Below, in pieces: positions 9,756-17,787 of a stretch of DNA of 63,317 bases. The stretch lies in the NCBI GenBank assembly GCA_002345205.1, contig DDVI01000111.1, forward strand, positions 1 through 63,317. Direction: 5' to 3'. The notes under the pieces are model-generated. The model searched no databases, was not told the origin of the DNA, and worked only from the letters and a program-made list of their open reading frames with translations. Source of the DNA: Bdellovibrionaceae bacterium UBA2316. Its GTDB lineage: Bacteria > Bdellovibrionota > Bdellovibrionia > Bdellovibrionales > Bdellovibrionaceae. Position numbers and translations under genes: made by a program. Each line of letters opens with the position of its first letter. Position 1 is the stretch's first letter.

Positions 9756-10319
9756 GGATTAGTTTTACAGGGAATGAGGGCGTTGGGCAAAAGAAAAAAG
9801 CGCGATCGGGCCGGCAAGTGTTCTGACGGTCAGCCTAGTTAAAGAGGAAATCAGGCATCTGGTAGTTTTTTGCAATGCCATGTAACTATAAACTAAAGTT
9901 CACAAAGTGATTTCTTGAAACCTAACGCATCATTAAGGCCATTAGCCTGGGTGCTAAGTTTGCGGTGTCCCTTTGCGAGTTTTGGTTTGCCACTATCGAT
10001 AGAGGAATTGGTTGAATCTTGCTTTTTGATGCAGATGATTTCTCAAATTTACCTAATCTTGAACTTTGATAAAAGAGGGTGTGCACGTTTACGACGCTTC
10101 TTTAATGAAAGTGAATCCTAAAGTGTGCCGCTATGATAAGTTCTGGAAAATGCGCAGAGCGTGGCAGAATTGTAGGAGGTACATCTTGAAAAGCTGCCTG
10201 ATTGTCGTGTCTAATTTCCAGTCACCTGTCATCCCATTTAGTTTCTTGCCCGTAGGCGCAGGGCCCAGCTTAGCTGTAACCCTTCAATATCCGTCGCTAA
10301 ACTTGCATTTACAGCCGGT
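9756..10319. other. 564-bp intergenic region with a partial repeat
   Basis: This region lies between the divergent hflX and ABC1-like genes and must hold both promoters. Two overlapping plus-strand reading frames of 68 and 85 codons occur here but have no ribosome site, no hydrophobic or domain pattern and unusual codon use, so I do not call them genes. At 10159-10183 there is a 25-base sequence nearly identical to one arm of the large hairpin at 35094-35144. Confidence 0.5.
10159..10183 (+). repeat. single-arm copy of the 35094-35144 hairpin element
   Basis: Bases 10159-10183 match 35121-35145 at 24 of 25 positions (core TGTAGGAGGTACA preceded by GCGTGGCAGA). The opposite arm of the hairpin is absent here. 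This looks like a decayed or partial copy of a dispersed intergenic repeat. Confidence 0.6.
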
Positions 10320-12332
10320 ATGACAAAACGTATTTTTACATCTGCGGTGGCTCTGGTGATAGGCTTCTCTTGGTCGACGTCGGCAATTGAAGTTGAACAG
10401 CGGGTAGTTGAGTTTATTAAAATCGCTCAAGAATCTGAAGGGTTTCGGATGTACGGCGAGGATCAACTCCACTTAAAAATCGCGCTGGCTTCGGTTGCGG
10501 AAAAACAGACCGTGGATGTCGATCATATAAAACAACTCTATAGCTCAATCCAAAATAAAATCACCGTTGTTAAGCAGGAATTCGGATCCTTCCAAGAGTT
10601 TGTTGATGCCGAAAAAGCCTCTTGGCCAGCGTCTGGTGATTTAGCGACAGACATCCAAAGAATTCAAGAAAAAGGCATCACGGTTTTTGAACCCACATTT
10701 AAGAACGAAATAGATACGAATGCGTGGAATGAAAACAAAGCTCATCAGACTGATTTTATGAACAAAGTCGGTTTGGCGGGAATGGGTACTTTTTTGCAGC
10801 TTTCGCAACAGACGTCAGAACAACAAGCAGAATTTAAGGCTCAGGTAACGAAACTCACAGGTGAATTTAACAACTTTGATGACCGCTTACAAAATTCGTT
10901 TAAAAACATGTTTGCGGGGGAAGGTGATGGTTTTTTGAAGGTCGCATTTCCTATTTTAATGTCAGAGTATATTGAAAACGTAAATCATAAAACAAAATTG
11001 AATATTTTAGCCGGGATGTTTGAAGGATCGTTTCCGTTTAATCAAGAAAGCCTAGTCATGTCATTGTTTACCAATGCGGGACCTCAGCTTCAAAAGATGG
11101 TTCAAACATTAAGTCGTAATAAATCACTTTCGCCTAAATGGCAGGCGTTGTTTCAGACGTTCGAGTCGAACGTTCGGCCTGTTCCATTTTGGCAAGTGGA
11201 AGCACTGTTGGCGCGCGCCAAGTTCCCGTTTAAAATTATTGAATTTAGTCCGGAACCTTTGGGTGTAGGAACCATCGCTCAAGTGCATTTAGGAAAAATT
11301 GAACTTCCTGACGGTACGATTGAAGAGCGCGTCTTTAGGTTTATTAAACCAGGCATGCAGCAAAAATCGTTAGAAGAAGTGGATGTCATTGAAAAAGCCT
11401 GCGTGACTATAGATGTTCACCCTGATATTGTTGGGAAGAATTATCCCAAGTTAACAAGTTTAGCAGATAATTCGTATAAAATGATCAAACAGGATTTAGT
11501 CCTGAAAGAATCCGTTAAAAATCAAACGCTTGGTCGTAAAGCGTACACGTCATCAGATATTGAAGTTCCCAAAGTGTGGTTGTCCCAGGATGCTGAGCAA
11601 TTATTTATGTACCAAACACGCGCTCAAGGTAAAAAGATTTCTAAATACACGCCGTTAATTCAAAAAACCGTAATCAAGCGCGTTGTGGAAGTGTGGTTGG
11701 AAGAAGCTATGTTTGGAACGGGTTACTTTCATGCAGATTTACATCAGGGTAATTCCATGGTTCTTCTGCGTGAAAAACTCAAAGGAAACGATCGTTATTT
11801 AAAGTCATTTTTAGATTTTGGAATGTTCGGTCGTTTAACTAAAGAAGATCGCGTGAATTTGATGGGACTCGGTATTGCTGTTCGTATGAATAATGCGAAA
11901 ATGTTGAGCAAGATCGCTTGGCGACTTTCTAACAAAGAAGAAAATAAAATTAGCAGACCCGAGCTAGAGCAGAAATTAGATTCCCGATTTGTCTTGTTGG
12001 GCGGTGCTAATATGAATGTTCAAGACATGATTAAGTTTTTCCAAGAAGTCGGTTTAGAGCTGAACGATAATGTTCTTAATTATTTACGCGGTTCTATTAC
12101 TCTGGGAGACCAGTTGTATGAAGCCGATCCTAAGAACTCGTTGTTGGCGATGTCCGTGCGTGTTGGCTTAAAGCATCCTGTGCAGTTGTTAAAAGTTCTA
12201 AAACTCGAAGAAATATCGATGAAGGATATTGCTAAGGTTGCTTGGAAGCAGTTTATTTCTCCAAAATTGTCGAAATCTCTGGCAGGTCCATCCGTGAATA
12301 ACATGTGCTTAAGCTTCTATTCTAAAAAGTAA
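10320..12332 (+). CDS. exported, divergent ABC1/UbiB-family kinase-like protein
   Basis: A 670-residue protein with a predicted signal peptide (KRIFTSAVALVIGFSWSTSA) and ABC1 (UbiB/ADCK) kinase motifs. GVGTIAQVHLG near residue 315 corresponds to the A-rich loop and AQVH, FHADLHQGN near 470 to the catalytic loop, and LDFGMFG near 498 to the metal-binding DFG. The family KxGQ motif is changed to KMVQ. The beta-3 segment reads RVFRFIKPG, which puts arginine (about residue 340) where ABC1 kinases have the invariant lysine. The first 230 residues are unrelated helical sequence. Typical members act in the cytoplasm or inner membrane on ubiquinone synthesis; export to the periplasm would be unusual. 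It is probably a pseudokinase or altered ATP-binding protein. It stands alone, and its role is unknown. Confidence 0.7.
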   Translation: MTKRIFTSAVALVIGFSWSTSAIEVEQRVVEFIKIAQESEGFRMYGEDQLHLKIALASVAEKQTVDVDHIKQLYSSIQNKITVVKQEFGSFQEFVDAEKASWPASGDLATDIQRIQEKGITVFEPTFKNEIDTNAWNENKAHQTDFMNKVGLAGMGTFLQLSQQTSEQQAEFKAQVTKLTGEFNNFDDRLQNSFKNMFAGEGDGFLKVAFPILMSEYIENVNHKTKLNILAGMFEGSFPFNQESLVMSLFTNAGPQLQKMVQTLSRNKSLSPKWQALFQTFESNVRPVPFWQVEALLARAKFPFKIIEFSPEPLGVGTIAQVHLGKIELPDGTIEERVFRFIKPGMQQKSLEEVDVIEKACVTIDVHPDIVGKNYPKLTSLADNSYKMIKQDLVLKESVKNQTLGRKAYTSSDIEVPKVWLSQDAEQLFMYQTRAQGKKISKYTPLIQKTVIKRVVEVWLEEAMFGTGYFHADLHQGNSMVLLREKLKGNDRYLKSFLDFGMFGRLTKEDRVNLMGLGIAVRMNNAKMLSKIAWRLSNKEENKISRPELEQKLDSRFVLLGGANMNVQDMIKFFQEVGLELNDNVLNYLRGSITLGDQLYEADPKNSLLAMSVRVGLKHPVQLLKVLKLEEISMKDIAKVAWKQFISPKLSKSLAGPSVNNMCLSFYSKK

Positions 12333-12364
12333 ATTAAATTCGGCAGGGAATTACAGCAAGGTCC

Positions 12365-12393
12365 AGCGTCATTCTCATATTGATAATGGCGCT
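12365..12393 (+). terminator. hairpin after the ABC1-like gene
   Basis: AGCGTCATT (12365-12373) can pair along its whole length with AATGGCGCT (12385-12393), including one G-U pair, around an 11-base loop. No T-run follows, so its action as a terminator is uncertain. Confidence 0.35.
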
Positions 12394-12476
12394 TGAGTCA
12401 TACTGAGGCGAAAAAATCTCTTTAGTCTTGAAGGTATTTCCCGAAGTATTAGCTACCCAATTTTAAGGAGAGGCTA

Positions 12477-13922
12477 ATGAGCGCAGTTCCGAATCTAGTT
12501 AACGATCTATCTTTTCAGATTCAACAAATCCAAACAGAAATGATGTCGCAAATACAGGCGGCAACAGCCAGTGGGGACTTTAATCAGATTCAGACTTTGA
12601 TGCGCGATATGGAAAAGAGAATCAATGATGTGATTGAAAATCACAAAACAATTGAGTTTAAGCCTAACGTAGAAGAACTAAAACTGTTTGTATATAACAC
12701 GCCTCACACAGATATGAATCTTAACGATATCGTTTATGACTACGAACGGGATTTGTTCACTAAAATGGAAAATAATGACCGCTTCCAAGAAATTCGCGCT
12801 CACGTGAAGAAGCATTATCCAGAAAAAGATATGCGTAAAGTGCTCATGCGCGATCATTTGAAATTAGATCTAAAGCTATCGCCTAAGTTAAAGGAAGTGG
12901 TGTTAACCTGTATTGAAGCGTTGAAAATTAAATCCGAGATCGAAGTATACATGGTTAACTCTCTTGAAGTGAACGCGTACTGTCCGCCGCCGACAGAAGA
13001 TAAAATTTTTGTTTGTATCACTTCAGCGTTGTTAGAAAAATTAGCCGTGCCTGAGTTGTGCTACGTTTTTGGTCATGAAATTGGTCATGCACTGATGGCC
13101 CATCATGCGATTCCGTTACAACATCTTTTGAATAATCCTCAGTTTCAAGTGAATCCAGAAGAGCTAATTGAAATTTTCGCCTGGAAACGCGCGGCTGAAA
13201 TTACGTGTGATCGTTTTGGTTTGATCTGTGGTCAACGATTCGAAAATGCGGCACGTGGAGTGTTTAAAATTTATTACGGCTTAACAGAGCTTGCGGATGA
13301 TTCTATATTTGCATATATGCAAAATTTTGGAGATTTTAATTCTTCGATTTCCATTTCGCCGGCGGATTTTTACTCGACTCATCCGTTTGGCCCCGTACGT
13401 TTGCTGGCATTACAATATTTTTCAATGAGTGAAAACTTTCACAAAGCTATTGGTTCGTCTAACCATGAGATGTCAGAATCTGATCTGGAAAAACGTATTG
13501 ATGCTATCATGAAAATATACGACGTTAACAACGTCACGCCGGAAGCACAATTGGCTTTGGATAAGTTTTTTATGATCAGTGCATTAAGTATTTCAGCTTC
13601 GGATGGTGAGGTTTCTCCAGACGAGATTTTAAAAATGAAAGAAATTTGTAAATCAGAAGGTCTGCTAGAAGAAGTCATGCCTTTTGTCCAAGCGTCCGTA
13701 GCTGAACTTCAAGATCAAATTTATATTGCAACAAATGCGCTATTTGAGCATTGCTCGTTGCCGTTACGAATGAAAATGATGCGTGATTTGGTTTATGTGG
13801 CACTAGCAGATGGTATCCTTACGGATACAGAACGTGATATTTTGTACTTCTGCTGTAGTGCTGCGGGTTGTGATCCTAAATTCATTGATGACACGTTAAG
13901 TGAGATCGCTAAATTAACGTAA
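12477..13922 (+). CDS. M48-type metallopeptidase fused to a TerB-like domain
   Basis: A 481-residue cytoplasmic protein with no signal peptide or membrane helix, preceded by a good AAGGAG site. Around residues 195-207 it has FGHEIGHALMAHH (HExxH zinc site), and about 40 residues on ITCDRFGL, giving the third acidic ligand as in M48 (HtpX/Ste24-like) peptidases. From about residue 355 to the end there are two helical units with SASDGEVSPDEILKMKEIC and VALADGILTDTERDILYFCC, the acidic metal-binding pattern of TerB/DjlA-like domains. Most M48 enzymes are membrane proteins; this soluble version with a TerB tail suggests a stress-response role. The function is an inference. Confidence 0.8.
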   Translation: MSAVPNLVNDLSFQIQQIQTEMMSQIQAATASGDFNQIQTLMRDMEKRINDVIENHKTIEFKPNVEELKLFVYNTPHTDMNLNDIVYDYERDLFTKMENNDRFQEIRAHVKKHYPEKDMRKVLMRDHLKLDLKLSPKLKEVVLTCIEALKIKSEIEVYMVNSLEVNAYCPPPTEDKIFVCITSALLEKLAVPELCYVFGHEIGHALMAHHAIPLQHLLNNPQFQVNPEELIEIFAWKRAAEITCDRFGLICGQRFENAARGVFKIYYGLTELADDSIFAYMQNFGDFNSSISISPADFYSTHPFGPVRLLALQYFSMSENFHKAIGSSNHEMSESDLEKRIDAIMKIYDVNNVTPEAQLALDKFFMISALSISASDGEVSPDEILKMKEICKSEGLLEEVMPFVQASVAELQDQIYIATNALFEHCSLPLRMKMMRDLVYVALADGILTDTERDILYFCCSAAGCDPKFIDDTLSEIAKLT

Positions 13923-13930
13923 TACTTCTG

Positions 13931-15421
13931 TTAAAAGGTAGACTCTGAGTAAAGTTCAGCGGTTAAAAATGCTAGGTCGCGCGCGTGGGCCTGGCCATTG
14001 ATTGGATCTGTCTGAATATCTTTCGCGTATTTCTGCCAGCGCGATTGGTAATCCACGTTTTTTGATTCCTTAAATTTATCATTCAAAATTTCAAATGTAA
14101 CTGGATCCTTTAGTGATCGAAGTAAATCTAAAGATAACACATTCGTTGTGCCTTCCCAGATCACTAGGGCCATCATATCCCGCAATAAGGTTGGCAGGCC
14201 TGTGTCCTCGATATAACCAGCTCCGCCAAAACCCTCGATGCATTCGGCAATAATGGCGTAGCTTTTTTTAGCCGTATATAATTTTGTAACGGGAGTTATG
14301 AATCTGAGTATTTTCTTTTCTGATTCGGAAATGGTTCCGGCTTCTTCTTTTCCTAGCAAGCTTACAGTAAAGAACGTTAAATTAAATAAGCGAGCAAATT
14401 GCGCCTCTAAATCAAAGAGTAATTTTTTATGCAGAGGTTGCTCAATAATCAATTTGCCAAATGCAAAACGAACTTTTGAATAACTTTGCAAGTAATCTAA
14501 AGAGCGGCGAGCCTGGGAGATCGAACAGATACTGTTATAGATGCGTGTAATATTCAAAATAGTTGAAATTGTTTTTACGCCTTGACCTTCTGGACCGATC
14601 ATCTGACCAGGGGTGCCGTTCAGTGTAAGCTCTGCGGTGGGTAGGGCGTGAGTTCCCATTTTGTCTTTTAAACGATGGATTAAAATATTATTTAAAGCGC
14701 CCTTTTCATTTCTAAGAGGAACGAAAAACAAACTCAGTTCATTAGGTGATTTTGCGCCTTCTGTGCGCGCTAAGGCCATGGCAATTTGCGATGTGGTGGC
14801 GGATGTAAACCATTTCATCCCGTACAAACTATACCAATCACCATTCCGTTTAGCTTCTGTTTGCGAAAGGCTGACGTCAGAGCCGCCCGTTTTTTCAGTC
14901 ATCCATTGGCCTGATGTCCAAAACGATTTGGGGTCTCGGCTGGTGAGGTATTTAAACGCATTTTTTTGCTCGGTCGTCGTGCCAAGTTTTTCAAGCACAC
15001 GGGCTGCGCCATCCGTCATCGCTAGCGGGCACGAGAATAGTGCGCTCGAAGAGTGGTATAGATAAAGTAACGCCATCTGCGAGATTCTGCTTTTCTCGCC
15101 GTACTCGCGTGCATAAGCGCGGGAGACGACACCTTCCGTAGCCGCAATGGCTTCGAGCTTTTTCCAAGCGTCAGAGGTTTGGATATGATCAATGCGATTA
15201 CCCCAAGGATCATAGGGTATCAATTGAGGCCGCTGCAGGTTAGCACTGTGAGATAACTCTAACCATTCGGTCGTCGCTAACTGTCCCCAACGTGCAAATT
15301 GTGATTCGATGGCGGCGAAATCTTTATGACTAGAAAACGAGGCTTTGATCAGGCTCTTAAGTAATGGATCATTTAGGTAGGTGTTTTCAATTTTCGGTGG
15401 CGTCTGAAAAAAGGTATCCAT
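13931..15421 (-). CDS. acyl-CoA dehydrogenase, AidB-like
   Basis: A 496-residue flavoenzyme. GQWMTEKTGGSDVS and the following SLYGMKWFTSA are the flavin-binding middle domain of acyl-CoA dehydrogenases, ECIEGFGGAGYIEDTG and VIWEGTTNVLSLDLLRSL the C-terminal helical domain. The length and the ECIEGFGGAGY pattern place it in the AidB/isovaleryl-CoA dehydrogenase-like branch; AidB is linked to alkylation damage protection, although many members simply oxidise acyl-CoAs. The start is set at ATG 15421: GAAGGA lies seven bases upstream and overlaps the alternative TTG at 15436. An AlkD-like gene starts divergently about 110 bp away, which may support the alkylation link. Confidence 0.88.
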   Translation of the reverse strand: MDTFFQTPPKIENTYLNDPLLKSLIKASFSSHKDFAAIESQFARWGQLATTEWLELSHSANLQRPQLIPYDPWGNRIDHIQTSDAWKKLEAIAATEGVVSRAYAREYGEKSRISQMALLYLYHSSSALFSCPLAMTDGAARVLEKLGTTTEQKNAFKYLTSRDPKSFWTSGQWMTEKTGGSDVSLSQTEAKRNGDWYSLYGMKWFTSATTSQIAMALARTEGAKSPNELSLFFVPLRNEKGALNNILIHRLKDKMGTHALPTAELTLNGTPGQMIGPEGQGVKTISTILNITRIYNSICSISQARRSLDYLQSYSKVRFAFGKLIIEQPLHKKLLFDLEAQFARLFNLTFFTVSLLGKEEAGTISESEKKILRFITPVTKLYTAKKSYAIIAECIEGFGGAGYIEDTGLPTLLRDMMALVIWEGTTNVLSLDLLRSLKDPVTFEILNDKFKESKNVDYQSRWQKYAKDIQTDPINGQAHARDLAFLTAELYSESTF

Positions 15422-15428
15422 AATTATA

Positions 15429-15434
15429 TCCTTC
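15429..15434 (-). promoter_or_regulatory. ribosome binding site fixing the acyl-CoA dehydrogenase start
   Basis: GAAGGA on the minus strand lies seven bases before ATG 15421. It overlaps an in-frame TTG at 15436, which is thereby unlikely to be the start. Confidence 0.65.
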
Positions 15435-15531
15435 AATTCAACTACCGTAGAAGCAACTACAATATTCCTGTGTTACATAATGGTTTTAGTTTTTCATGGT
15501 CATTAGGACGTCGTAGAGCTACGGTTAGGAA

Positions 15532-16311
15532 ATGAAAACGTACCAAGTGGAAGTCGAACGTAGTCTGAAACAAGCTAAGCCTGTTGATAAGCCATCTATT
15601 TGGAAAGCGGAAAATTATGTCGGCGGGGGAAGATCGGCTCTAACGTTTTTAGATATCAAAATCCCCGATGTACGCCGAGCTTATATGAAAGGGTTTAGTT
15701 TCTTTAAGCCAGCGAAAAAGAAACCGTTTAATAAAAATGAACTCGAAATATTTGATTATATTTGGAAGAATTCGCAAAACCACGAAACTTTAATAGTTTG
15801 TCTGTACTATTTGAAATCACTTCCATTTTCCATCCGAAAAGAAAATCGGGAATTAATTTTAAGCTGGCTTGCGCGGGTCGATAACTGGGCGTTGTCTGAT
15901 GAGATGAGTGGGTTATTTTCTGAATTTTTAGAGGATGATCTTAAGTTACTTTCGCGCTACAAAAAATGGAACAAATCCAAAAACTCGTGGGAGCGTCGTC
16001 AGTCTCTGGTGGGTTTGTTGTTTTATTCACGATTTAGAAAGCGCAAACATTTAACATGGGCGCAGATTAAATCGTTTTTAGATCCTCTTTTAGCGGATGA
16101 AGATTATTATGTGCAAAAGGGGGTCGGCTGGACTATTCGCGAAGCCTATCACTGGTATCCCGCGGCCGTGTTCGCGTATGTTGAAAAGAACGCACGTATC
16201 ATCGATCCAGCCGCTTGGTATGCATGTACGGAAAAAATGTCTACAAAAGAGAAAAACAAGTTAAAACAGGTTCGTCGTGAACGTATTCGAAGTCGAAAAA
16301 ATTCAAAATAA
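15532..16311 (+). CDS. AlkD-like DNA alkylation repair protein (HEAT-repeat)
   Basis: A 259-residue all-helical protein matching the DNA_alkylation_repair (AlkD) family. It has LDIKIPDVRRAYMKGF near the N-terminus, helix pairs in HEAT-like repeats, DNWALSDEMSG in the middle (DNWxxxD is conserved), NSWERRQSLVGLL and DEDYYVQKGVGWTIREAYHWYP (the QKxxxWxLRE-like signature). AlkD proteins are glycosylases that remove N3/N7-alkylated purines by flipping-free base excision; not all family members are active. The following DUF455 gene begins inside its last 35 bases. The divergent AidB-like neighbour fits an alkylation-defence theme. Confidence 0.85.
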   Translation: MKTYQVEVERSLKQAKPVDKPSIWKAENYVGGGRSALTFLDIKIPDVRRAYMKGFSFFKPAKKKPFNKNELEIFDYIWKNSQNHETLIVCLYYLKSLPFSIRKENRELILSWLARVDNWALSDEMSGLFSEFLEDDLKLLSRYKKWNKSKNSWERRQSLVGLLFYSRFRKRKHLTWAQIKSFLDPLLADEDYYVQKGVGWTIREAYHWYPAAVFAYVEKNARIIDPAAWYACTEKMSTKEKNKLKQVRRERIRSRKNSK

Positions 16312-16942
16312 AATTCAAGGTTTAGAAGACCACATTCAAGGTGTTTTAAATGGGCAGCTGTTTTCTATTCCTGACTTATCAGTTCGAGATGTTGAGGTAA
16401 AAGAACCTTTGCAGCATCCACCTAAAAAGGGTTTAAGTTCAAAAGAAGGTCAAGCTCGCCTGTTGCACGATTTGGCGAGTATTGAATTGCAGGCAATGGA
16501 ATTGGCACTTCGTACGTTAACCGAGTATCATCAAGAAATTAAAGGAACTAAATATTTAGACCTACTTGTTCAGTTGATTCTTTCAGAGAGATCGCACCTG
16601 CAGTTATGCGTGAAAGGAATTCAAGATCTGGGATTTGATTGGGGCCAGTGGCCCGTTCATATGGCCTTGTGGAAATCGGTAGGGCCCGAAGATAGTTTGA
16701 TTGATCGAGTCTTTATCGTTCATCGGTATTTAGAGGGTAGCGGGTTGGACGCAGCAGATACTTTGCTTCGCCGTTTAAGCGGGGTGAAAAGTAACTTTTT
16801 TTTTAAAAAAGACACGCTTCAAAAAGTACGCGCTAAATTACCCAAACGTCTAGAGCCGATTAATTCGGCACTGAGGTTGAGAGCTCTGTTTTCTGAGAGT
16901 GAAATAGATACATTGAAAAAATATCAAAAAGAAACTCCATAG
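16277..16942 (+). CDS. shortened DUF455 (ferritin-like) protein
   Basis: A 221-residue protein starting at GTG inside the 3' end of the AlkD gene. It has the DUF455 ferritin-like first half: LASIELQAMELAL near residues 66-78 and LSERSHLQL, giving the first Glu and Glu-His iron-ligand sets. HRYLEGSGLDAADTLLRRLSG continues the family pattern. The next expected helix, with the second metal-binding motif (DEIxHV-like), is missing; the sequence passes through a run of nine T and six A (16796-16810) directly into the family's C-terminal EPINSALRLRALFSESEID. About 35-40 residues appear deleted in frame. Whether the product still binds metal is doubtful. The function of DUF455 is not settled. Confidence 0.65.
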   Translation: MNVFEVEKIQNKIQGLEDHIQGVLNGQLFSIPDLSVRDVEVKEPLQHPPKKGLSSKEGQARLLHDLASIELQAMELALRTLTEYHQEIKGTKYLDLLVQLILSERSHLQLCVKGIQDLGFDWGQWPVHMALWKSVGPEDSLIDRVFIVHRYLEGSGLDAADTLLRRLSGVKSNFFFKKDTLQKVRAKLPKRLEPINSALRLRALFSESEIDTLKKYQKETP

Positions 16943-16969
16943 TCTTAATTCCTTTTTGGAAAACCTGTA

Positions 16970-17012
16970 AAAACAACAAGAGTGTTTTTACTTTGTAAAC
17001 ACTAGTTGTTTT
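16970..17012 (+). terminator. hairpin between the DUF455 and lipoprotein genes
   Basis: AAAACAAC (16970-16977) pairs with GTTGTTTT (17005-17012), and AGTGTTT (16981-16987) with AAACACT (16997-17003); unpaired bases lie between the two stems. It could end the AlkD-DUF455 transcript. Confidence 0.5.
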
Positions 17013-17019
17013 AGCTCCG

Positions 17020-17049
17020 TTGACAGTAAACCGAACAAAGAGTTGTTAT
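17020..17049 (+). promoter_or_regulatory. predicted sigma70-type promoter
   Basis: TTGACA (17020-17025) is followed after 18 bases by TGTTAT (17044-17049). The predicted transcript would begin shortly before the AAAGGAG ribosome site of the lipoprotein gene at 17074. Confidence 0.5.
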
Positions 17050-17073
17050 GAGTCTAATGAAAAGGAGAAAGAT

Positions 17074-17787
17074 ATGAGAAAAAATCTTTTATTAAGTATG
17101 GTGATCCTAGCTGCGATTGTTGTTGGGTGCGCTAAAACAGATTCAAGTAATATTAAAACTTCGGGTTTTTATGCAGACTATGCCGTTAAGACTTTGGCTA
17201 CTAGCCCAAGTGTGGCGACCTGCACGGCAACATTTCGCGTGGAAGCTGGTGGAACCTACATCGACTTAAGCAGTGGTGATACGGTGACATGCAATGGCCA
17301 ATCTATGGCGCGATCTGAATTATTCGGCATTGTAACGTATTCTGCTAATCTAACGGCGACGGTTGGTGCGACCTACACAATTGTGCTGACTCGATCGGGT
17401 GAAGTTCCGTACTCGGCATCTGTAACGTTACCTGAAGCCGTAAGTCCGACCTCGCCGGCCAACAACGCTAGTGGAGCAAAAGGAAGTGTGCTGAATTTTT
17501 CTTGGACAACAAGTAGTAGTTCAACAGACGCAATGACTGTAAGTGCATCCAGCGTGACGAGTGGTGATAATAAATGTCCAACCATGGCTTATTTCCAAGA
17601 TTCAGCACCCGAAAATGGCGTTGGTTCGTTTAGCGCAAGCGAAATGTCGCTGCCGGCTACGGGTATCGCTGGTGCGTGTTCGATGAATATTACGTGGCAA
17701 CGTCGCCGCCCAGGAACAATGCCATCGGGATTAAAAGGTGATATTTCTGGCGTGCAAGAAGCAACTCGCACGATAACATTAAACTAA
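17074..17787 (+). CDS. lipoprotein of unknown function
   Basis: A 237-residue protein. The start is ATG 17074, seven bases after a strong AAAGGAG; an upstream in-frame extension (from 17020) lacks one and overlaps the promoter. The signal peptide ends in a lipobox, LAAIVVGCAK, so the cysteine near residue 18 is the lipid-bearing residue. The mature part is rich in Ser, Thr and Gly with beta-strand patterns like a fibronectin or Ig-like domain (near residues 50-115). A PTSPANNASGAKGSVLNFSW segment may start a second such domain. The last bases overlap the convergent kmo gene by four. No function can be assigned. Confidence 0.75.
   Translation: MRKNLLLSMVILAAIVVGCAKTDSSNIKTSGFYADYAVKTLATSPSVATCTATFRVEAGGTYIDLSSGDTVTCNGQSMARSELFGIVTYSANLTATVGATYTIVLTRSGEVPYSASVTLPEAVSPTSPANNASGAKGSVLNFSWTTSSSSTDAMTVSASSVTSGDNKCPTMAYFQDSAPENGVGSFSASEMSLPATGIAGACSMNITWQRRRPGTMPSGLKGDISGVQEATRTITLN

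Noticed and set aside
9915..10323. Two overlapping plus-strand frames (68 and 85 codons) in the gap before the ABC1-like gene
   Set aside because: No ribosome site, no conserved pattern, overlapping frames and frequent rare codons; the repeat at 10159-10183 falls inside them.
10320..12332. Genuine UbiB for ubiquinone synthesis
   Set aside because: Signal peptide, missing KxGQ glycine, Lys-to-Arg change and no ubi neighbours argue against it.
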